Shown here: piece after piece, positions 1 through 4,298 of the stretch
Layout: each line of letters starts with the position of its first letter
Position numbering within the stretch: position 1 is the first letter of the stretch
NCBI GenBank assembly: GCA_011524675.1
Contig: WTJX01000420.1
Span: 1-6,933 of the forward strand
DNA from: Cytophagales bacterium
GTDB lineage: Bacteria > Bacteroidota > Bacteroidia > Cytophagales > JAAEPT01
Direction of reading: 5' to 3'
DNA length: 6,933 nucleotides
Notes under the pieces: model-generated
What the model was told of the DNA's origin: nothing
The model's database searches: none
Seen by the model: only the letters and a program-made list of their open reading frames with translations
Position numbers and translations under genes: made by a program

Positions 1-526
1 TAAATAAAGATAACCAAGAAACATTTTTCTCTAATTGTCCCATTTGCACACCTCCATAAGCAACTACAGCTTTCTCAGCAGCTTCTAAACTTTCATCTGC
101 TCTATCTAAACCTTGATAATAAATTGATGCTATAGGCCCTTTAGTGTTTCTACAAACTTCTTTTGCTTTTTCAACTCCTCCTTCTGCAAGCGCCCCTTCT
201 ACTTTACCTATCAACTTTTTAGAGTTTGTTGTTGATAAATTTAAAAATATAATTCTTTCAATAGCAATTGCCAAACCTAATATTAAACAGATAAGAACAA
301 TCCCCATAAAACCTGGACCACCTTCAATAAAACGCTTTTTTAACTCTTGATGAAAAGACTCGTTCACTACTACTTTATCTACAGCTCCTTCTTCTTGAGC
401 TTTTTCTTGAACCTGTTCTACTGCTGCTGGTGCAGCTACTTCACTAGGAGTTGCGTTTTCTGCGAATACCGATGTTCCGAACATTACTGTACCTGCAATG
501 GCTAAAATTGAAAATAACTTTCTCAT
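1..526 (-). CDS. exbB: MotA/TolQ/ExbB-family proton channel protein (partial, C-terminus outside window)
   Basis: The reading frame is open from the ATG at 526-524 to the window edge, giving 175 residues. Residues 1-22 form a signal peptide (MRKLF, a hydrophobic core, then VFA before E23). Residues 23-57 are a hydrophilic, Ala/Glu/Val-rich stretch, probably periplasmic. FHQELKKRFIEGGPGFMG (58-75) leads into a membrane helix at about 73-95 ending in AIERIIFLNL. A cytoplasmic domain follows, with VEGALAEGG and CRNTKGPIASIYYQGLDR (125-142). The frame is cut at QLEKNVSWLSLF, just before the expected second and third helices. Members of this family form pentameric inner-membrane channels that use proton flow to drive TonB/ExbD- or Tol-type machines. 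The start is supported by the signal peptide immediately after it; the upstream sequence is purine-rich (AAAGAAAAGAAG) with no strong ribosome site. TolQ or MotA-like subtypes cannot be fully excluded, but the sequence resembles the flavobacterial ExbB-like type. Confidence 0.88.
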   Translation of the reverse strand, partial: MRKLFSILAIAGTVMFGTSVFAENATPSEVAAPAAVEQVQEKAQEEGAVDKVVVNESFHQELKKRFIEGGPGFMGIVLICLILGLAIAIERIIFLNLSTTNSKKLIGKVEGALAEGGVEKAKEVCRNTKGPIASIYYQGLDRADESLEAAEKAVVAYGGVQMGQLEKNVSWLSLF

Positions 527-590
527 TTTGTTAAAAACTTTAAATCTTCTTTTCTTTATTTAAGTAATTATTGTATTAAAAATCAACAGA

Positions 591-621
591 CAAAAGATAA
601 TCTTATAGAAAACTAAACAAA
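591..621 (-). promoter_or_regulatory. Possible Bacteroidota-type promoter of the exbB-like gene
   Basis: On the minus strand TTTG (621-618) is followed after 18 bases by TATCTTTTG (599-591). This resembles the Bacteroidota -33 (TTTG) and -7 (TAnnTTTG) elements, but with one extra base inside the -7 element. It lies about 65 bases upstream of the exbB-like ATG, in a 179-base gap after ansA. A separate promoter here would make exbB independent of the tatD-ansA unit. The match is imperfect in a very AT-rich spacer, so it is tentative. Confidence 0.3.
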
Positions 622-657
622 TTATTTTATGCCTATAAATAGTAAAATTTAATTCGT

Positions 658-679
658 GACAAATAAATGAAAATTTGTC
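658..679 (-). repeat. Small inverted repeat downstream of ansA, possible weak terminator
   Basis: GACAAAT (658-664) and ATTTGTC (673-679) form a perfect 7-bp stem with an 8-base loop, 27 bases past the ansA stop. On the minus strand it is followed by ACGAATTAAATTTTAC, which is AT-rich but not a proper U-run. It could end or attenuate tatD-ansA transcription, yet the stem is AT-rich and weak, so some read-through into exbB is likely. Confidence 0.3.
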
Positions 680-705
680 GGTTAATTAAAATAGAAAAAG
701 CTTTT

Positions 706-1722
706 TTAATCTGTTTCTCCCGAAAAAGAAGTTTTAAAAGCTTTTTCAAAGTCAATTTTTTGATTTTTAACCCCTAACAAACACATCGATTTAGCAACTA
801 CAGCCTCCAAAGTCATAGATTGAGCAGAAATCATTCCCAAATCCTCAAAATCAGCACCCGCAGCATAAAGTCCTTCTTTTACCTCTCCATGCATACATTG
901 CGATTTATTAATAATATATTTCCCTTTCTGCTTTGCACTCTTTAACAAATCAACAAACCATGATTCAGAAATAAAAGTACCTGCTCCATAAGTCTGCATC
1001 AACAAAACTTTAATATCATCATTTTCGATTAAAAACTCTAAGTACTGAGGCGACCAACCAGGATGTAAACTAACAATAAACACCCCAGGCATTAAACAAT
1101 CATTATAGATAGTCTGCTCCTCTAGATTAGGTTTGAAAAATGAAGTTTTACGAATATTTAGACCTACTCCAAAGTTTATTAAAACAGGGTAATTAGGAGA
1201 ATCAAATGCTTGAAAAGATTCGCTACTAATTTTTGTTGATCGATTAGCCCGAAGCACTTTACCTCCGAAACAGATAACAACTTCTGACAAGATCGCTTTA
1301 CCATCCTCTGATAACATTGCTGTAGTTAAACTTTCCATAACATTTTTAACAGCATCACTGCGAAGATCATCTATGGGTAATTGGGAACCTGTAAAAACAA
1401 TAGGCTTTTTTAAATTTTGAAAGAAAAAGCTTATTGCCGATGCTGTGTACGCCATGGTATCTGTTCCATGAAGCACCACAAAAGAAAAATATTCTTGATA
1501 CCTCTCATTAATAAGCCGTCCCAAAGACTGCCAATCTTGAGTCATAAAATTTGCTGAATCTTTTGGCTTATCAATACTCACTGTATCAATACGCATTGGA
1601 AAATTCTCCAATGCGGGTATCTTCGACAAAATATTTTCAAGTTTAAAAGGAACTAAAGCTCCTTTTTCATCTTTTACCATGCCTATAGTCCCCCCTGTAT
1701 ATATAAGTAATATTTTTTTCAT
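706..1722 (-). CDS. ansA: Type I L-asparaginase
   Basis: This 338-residue cytoplasmic enzyme hydrolyses L-asparagine to aspartate and ammonia. The N-terminal asparaginase domain opens with IYTGGTIGM (7-15), whose T12 is the expected first catalytic threonine. HGTDTM (85-90) carries the second Thr-Asp pair (T87, D88). TGSQLP (111-116) and RSDAVKN (121-127) are family motifs, and K164 in RANRSTK is the expected catalytic lysine. The C-terminal domain contains QTYGAGTF (243-250) and a QC..GEV segment near 275-281. There is no signal peptide, which together with the length (E. coli AnsA is also about 338) indicates the cytoplasmic type I form rather than periplasmic type II. The ATG at 1722 places the catalytic strand right at the N-terminus as usual; no Shine-Dalgarno is visible. 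It starts 30 bases after tatD, probably in one transcript. All key residues are present. Confidence 0.95.
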   Translation of the reverse strand: MKKILLIYTGGTIGMVKDEKGALVPFKLENILSKIPALENFPMRIDTVSIDKPKDSANFMTQDWQSLGRLINERYQEYFSFVVLHGTDTMAYTASAISFFFQNLKKPIVFTGSQLPIDDLRSDAVKNVMESLTTAMLSEDGKAILSEVVICFGGKVLRANRSTKISSESFQAFDSPNYPVLINFGVGLNIRKTSFFKPNLEEQTIYNDCLMPGVFIVSLHPGWSPQYLEFLIENDDIKVLLMQTYGAGTFISESWFVDLLKSAKQKGKYIINKSQCMHGEVKEGLYAAGADFEDLGMISAQSMTLEAVVAKSMCLLGVKNQKIDFEKAFKTSFSGETD

Positions 1723-1752
1723 TGTTTTAAAAAATCTACAATCCTTATGTTG

Positions 1753-2517
1753 TTAAAAAAACATTTTTTTTACAGTATCTGTAGTTATATTAGCTACATG
1801 TTCGACTGACACCCCATATATTTCTGAAAGTCGCTCCGCAACCAATACCAAATGTGCTGACTCATTTCGTTTTCCTCTAAAAGGAACAGGAGCTAAATAA
1901 GGAGCATCCGTTTCAAGAACAATATTTTCTAGAGGAATCTCATTAAGAAAACGATCAATCTTTCCATTTTTGAAAGTAACAACACCTCCTATCCCTAGAT
2001 GCATTCCACAGTCAATAGCCCTTTTAGCCTGAGAAAGGTCTCCCGTAAAACAATGGAATACCCCTCTTAAATCACTAGACTTATGCTGTTCCAAAATTTC
2101 AAAAACCTCATCAAAGGCAGCTCTACAATGAATATTTATTGGTAAATTATACTCTTTTGCCCAACTAATTTGCTTATCAAATGCTTGTTGTTGTTCTTTT
2201 AAATAAGTCTTATCCCAATATAAATCAATACCTATCTCACCTACTGCAATAAAAGGTCGTTCAGAAAGTTTCTGCTTAACAAAATCTAATTCCTCTTGAT
2301 AATCGTTATTTACATGTGTAGGATGAAGCCCCATCATTAAGGAAACATGATTAGGATACTGCGACTCTAAATCAAGCATACCTTTATAAGAAGCACTATC
2401 TATACTAGGAATAAGGAAACGAGAAACACCTTCTCCTATAGCGTTTTCAATCACAGAAGAACGATCAACATCAAAAGCTTCTGAATTTAAATGAGTGTGA
2501 GTATCTATAAAAATCAT
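1753..2517 (-). CDS. tatD: TatD-family metal-dependent hydrolase (putative DNase)
   Basis: A 254-residue TIM-barrel hydrolase of the amidohydrolase superfamily, of normal length (about 255-265) for TatD proteins. The metal ligands can be read in order: DTHTHL (5-10, H7 and H9), GEIGID (93-98, E94), NIHCR (128-132, H130), FHCFTG (154-159, H155) and ETDAPYLAP (202-210, D204). RGKRNES (215-220) is the typical loop after the last ligand. Characterised relatives are Mg-dependent 3'-5' exonucleases acting on single-stranded DNA or RNA and have been linked to DNA repair; the substrate of this copy is not known from sequence. The name is historical and does not imply a role in Tat secretion. The ATG at 2517 puts DTHTH at residues 5-9, as in the family. 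It is the first gene of a likely tatD-ansA unit. Confidence 0.95.
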   Translation of the reverse strand: MIFIDTHTHLNSEAFDVDRSSVIENAIGEGVSRFLIPSIDSASYKGMLDLESQYPNHVSLMMGLHPTHVNNDYQEELDFVKQKLSERPFIAVGEIGIDLYWDKTYLKEQQQAFDKQISWAKEYNLPINIHCRAAFDEVFEILEQHKSSDLRGVFHCFTGDLSQAKRAIDCGMHLGIGGVVTFKNGKIDRFLNEIPLENIVLETDAPYLAPVPFRGKRNESAHLVLVAERLSEIYGVSVEHVANITTDTVKKMFF

Positions 2518-2537
2518 ATATAACTAAAAAAAGCTAA

Positions 2538-2565
2538 CAAATAAAAAATGTTTAAAAGTACAAAA
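2538..2565 (-). promoter_or_regulatory. Weak candidate promoter upstream of tatD
   Basis: On the minus strand TTTTG (2565-2561) is followed after 15 bases by TTTATTTG (2545-2538), one mismatch from the Bacteroidota -7 element TAnnTTTG. It lies about 20 bases before the tatD start codon. The spacing is shorter than the usual 19-20 bases. A promoter is needed somewhere here, because the terminator at 2639-2672 should separate tatD from upstream transcription. Confidence 0.22.
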
Positions 2566-2570
2566 TGAAA

Positions 2571-2591
2571 CCTAAAAACTTAAATTTTAGG
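2571..2591. repeat. Small inverted repeat in the tatD leader region
   Basis: CCTAAAA (2571-2577) and TTTTAGG (2585-2591) form a 7-bp stem with a 7-base loop, 54 bases upstream of tatD. No U-run follows on either strand. It may be a leader or operator structure, or chance in AT-rich DNA. Confidence 0.25.
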
Positions 2592-2638
2592 ACTACAGTA
2601 ATAATTCCTAAATTCGATATAAAACCACAGACGACACT

Positions 2639-2672
2639 AAAACAAAAAGCTCGATATAAAATATCGAGCTTT
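2639..2672 (-). terminator. Rho-independent terminator
   Basis: AAAGCTCGATAT (2646-2657) and ATATCGAGCTTT (2661-2672) are perfectly complementary, a 12-bp stem with a 3-base loop. On the minus strand the stem runs into TTTTTGTTTT, a good U-tract; on the plus strand the following bases are CAGAACTT, so it works leftward only. It lies more than 300 bases beyond the sucB terminator with no protein gene between. It is therefore either a backup for sucAB or the end of a separate short transcript starting in the gap. Confidence 0.8.
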
Positions 2673-2675
2673 CAG

Positions 2676-2698
2676 AACTTAACTTAACTTAACTTAAC
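2676..2698. repeat. Pentanucleotide tandem repeat (AACTT)4.6
   Basis: Four uninterrupted copies of AACTT occupy 2676-2695, followed by a partial AAC (2696-2698). On the minus strand it reads as GTTAAGTTAAG and so on. It abuts the terminator stem at 2672. The unit is non-coding here and could vary in copy number by strand slippage. Confidence 0.9.
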
Positions 2699-2782
2699 AA
2701 TCAGAAGAAACTAATCTCTAATCATTAATTCTTAAACCTAAAAAAGGTATATTTTTTTAGAGTTTTACCTAATAAAAATAAA

Positions 2783-2797
2783 ACAAACACTATGCCA
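2783..2797 (-). promoter_or_regulatory. Sigma-54-like (-24/-12) promoter match
   Basis: On the minus strand the sequence TGGCATAGTGTTTGT matches the sigma-54 consensus TGGCACG-N4-TTGC: the -24 TGGCA is intact, the spacing is exact and TTG is present, but the -12 GC is GT. It is followed by T-rich sequence. It faces the terminator at 2639-2672 and lies too far from tatD (about 265 bases) and beyond a terminator to be its obvious promoter. An alternative reading is a Bacteroidota -7 element with one extra base (TA-GTG-TTTG), but no convincing -33 TTTG sits at the right distance. Confidence 0.4.
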
Positions 2798-2976
2798 AAC
2801 CAATAAGAAAACGAAGATAAAAAGTAGATTTATTAAAAAGTGATGAAAAAATGTAATTTCAGTAAAACAAGGCATAATTTAAGTAAAATCAACAAATAGA
2901 CAGAAGAAACAATTTCTTTACAAGTAAGATTTTAAACACCAAACCTCTAACCCATATCACGAAACACCTAATTAAG
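2798..2976. other. AT-rich spacer without recognised gene
   Basis: This is the upstream part of the sucB-tatD gap, between the sucAB terminator and the sigma-54-like site. I find no RNA gene and no protein gene I would support. Minor structure consists of a heptamer AAACACC repeated 28 bases apart (2934-2940, 2962-2968) and a small AGAAA/TTTCT inverted repeat (2905-2917). If the sigma-54-like promoter is real, activator sites would be expected in this stretch. Confidence 0.5.
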
Positions 2977-3020
2977 ACAAAAAATTAAGCTCCTATTGAA
3001 AATATCAATAGGAGCTTAAT
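2977..3020 (-). terminator. Rho-independent terminator of sucAB
   Basis: A perfect 16-bp inverted repeat, 2984-2999 with 3005-3020, contains the core AAGCTCCTATTGA and has a 5-base loop. On the minus strand the stem ends in AAT and continues TTTTTGT, a U-run. It begins 25 bases after the sucB stop codon at 3045-3047. This is the strongest hairpin in the window and marks the 3' end of the sucA-sucB transcript. Confidence 0.9.
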
Positions 3021-3044
3021 AAAGTATTTATAAAATCGTATTGT

Positions 3045-4262
3045 CTACAACTCTAAAGCCTTAGTCACATTATTATCCATTAATAACTCTAATGGATTTT
3101 CTAAAGCCTCTTTTACTGCTACTAAAAATCCTACAGACTCTTTTCCATCAATGATACGGTGATCGTAAGACAAAGCTACATACATAATTGGTTGAATTAC
3201 CACCTGACCATTTACTGCCATTGGACGCTCAACAATATTGTGCATTCCTAAAATAGCCGATTGAGGAGGGTTAATAATAGGTGTAGACAACATAGATCCA
3301 AACACACCTCCATTTGTAATTGTAAATGTTCCTCCTGTCATTTCATCAACAGTGATTTGCCCATCACGTGCACGTAATGCTAAACGCTTTACTTCAGACT
3401 CTACCCCTCGGAAAGATAAGTTCTCTGCATTACGGATCACAGGAACCATTAAACCTCTAGGTCCAGAAACTGCTATACTGATATCTTGGAAATCATGCTC
3501 TACCATGAAGTTACCATCAATCATTGCGTTCACAGCAGGATACATCTTTAAAGCTCGTACACAAGCTAAAGTAAAGAAAGACATAAACCCTAAACCTACA
3601 CCGTGCTTCGCTTTAAAAGCTTCTTTGTACTGGCTACGTAGATCAAAAATAGGCTGCATATTCACTTCGTTAAACGTAGTTAACATAGCCGTTTCATTCT
3701 TAACAGAAACCAATCTCTCTGCCACCTTTCTACGCAACATAGAAAGCTTCTTTCTCTCAGTACCTCTTGACCCACCAGAAGTAGGTGTCCCCATAGAAGG
3801 AACTGCCTGTACAGCATCATTTTTAGTAATTCTACCGTCTTTACCCGTTCCTTTTACTGCCGATGCCTCAATACCTTTTTCTGCTAAAACTTTCTTAGCT
3901 GCTGGCGAAGCAGTACCTGTAGCATAAGTAGAAGTTGGAGCAGGAGCTACTGGAGCTGCCTGTGCAGGTGCAAGAGTCGGCTCTTGCTTAGGCGCAGGAG
4001 CACTAGTTCCTCCAGCTGGTTTTGCTGCAGTAGTATCAATTAAACAAACAACCTGACCAACCGCTACAGCATCACCTTCTTCTGCCTGAAGTGTAATAAT
4101 ACCACTCGCTTCAGCAGGTAATTCTAAAGTAGCTTTATCACTATCTACTTCTGCAATTGCTTGATCTTTTTCTACGTAGTCTCCATCTTGTACTAACCAT
4201 TCCGCGATTTCAACCTCTGTGATTGACTCCCCTGGCGAAGGGACTTTCATTTCTAAAGCCAT
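3045..4262 (-). CDS. sucB: 2-oxoglutarate dehydrogenase E2 component (dihydrolipoyllysine-residue succinyltransferase)
   Basis: This 405-residue protein is the core of the 2-oxoglutarate dehydrogenase complex; it transfers the succinyl group from E1 to CoA through a lipoyl arm. The lipoyl domain spans about 1-77, with the lipoylated lysine K43 in VDSDKATLEL. An Ala/Pro-rich flexible linker follows (about 78-116), then the peripheral subunit-binding domain (about 117-152, SPAAKKVLAEKG...GKDGRITKNDA). A second short linker leads to the acyltransferase domain from about 170 (KLSMLRRKVAERL). The catalytic motif SYDHRIIDG (365-373) carries H368 and D372, and TFTITNGGVFGS (312-323) is the usual core segment. 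One lipoyl domain and the length of about 400 fit the succinyltransferase rather than the longer pyruvate dehydrogenase E2. The ATG at 4262 begins immediately before the lipoyl domain; AGGT about 10 bases upstream is only a weak ribosome site. It follows sucA by 36 bases, so the two are co-transcribed. Confidence 0.96.
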   Translation of the reverse strand: MALEMKVPSPGESITEVEIAEWLVQDGDYVEKDQAIAEVDSDKATLELPAEASGIITLQAEEGDAVAVGQVVCLIDTTAAKPAGGTSAPAPKQEPTLAPAQAAPVAPAPTSTYATGTASPAAKKVLAEKGIEASAVKGTGKDGRITKNDAVQAVPSMGTPTSGGSRGTERKKLSMLRRKVAERLVSVKNETAMLTTFNEVNMQPIFDLRSQYKEAFKAKHGVGLGFMSFFTLACVRALKMYPAVNAMIDGNFMVEHDFQDISIAVSGPRGLMVPVIRNAENLSFRGVESEVKRLALRARDGQITVDEMTGGTFTITNGGVFGSMLSTPIINPPQSAILGMHNIVERPMAVNGQVVIQPIMYVALSYDHRIIDGKESVGFLVAVKEALENPLELLMDNNVTKALEL

Positions 4263-4298
4263 AATATATTTACCTAAATAAGGGTTTCTATTTATTTT

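Larger units (their letters stand above)
2639..2772 (-). ncRNA. Candidate small RNA between sucB and tatD
   Basis: A transcript of roughly 130 nt is inferred from a sigma-54-like promoter match (2783-2797), whose start site would fall near 2772, and a strong terminator at 2639-2672. Inside are a hairpin formed by CTAAAAAA (2738-2745) and TTTTTTAG (2753-2760), and four tandem UUAAG-type repeats just before the terminator stem. No open reading frame of useful length lies within it. I recognise no known RNA family. It is also possible that the terminator is only a second stop for sucAB; the start coordinate is estimated from promoter spacing. Confidence 0.33.

Noticed and set aside
144..350. 68-codon open frame on the plus strand
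   Set aside because: Antisense to the exbB-like gene, which is clearly coding; low-complexity product with no ribosome site.
697..708. Palindrome AAAAAGCTTTTT just after ansA, considered as a terminator
   Set aside because: It is a loopless A/T palindrome overlapping the ansA stop codon, and its stem would be too weak and unable to form a normal hairpin loop.
2934..2968. AAACACC repeated 28 bases apart, considered as a CRISPR or attachment-site remnant
   Set aside because: Only two copies of 7 bases, with no wider repeat, no spacer pattern and no integrase nearby; expected by chance.
3352..3927. 191-codon open frame on the plus strand
   Set aside because: It lies wholly antisense to sucB, whose protein has every expected domain and catalytic residue. 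The translated product resembles no family I know.
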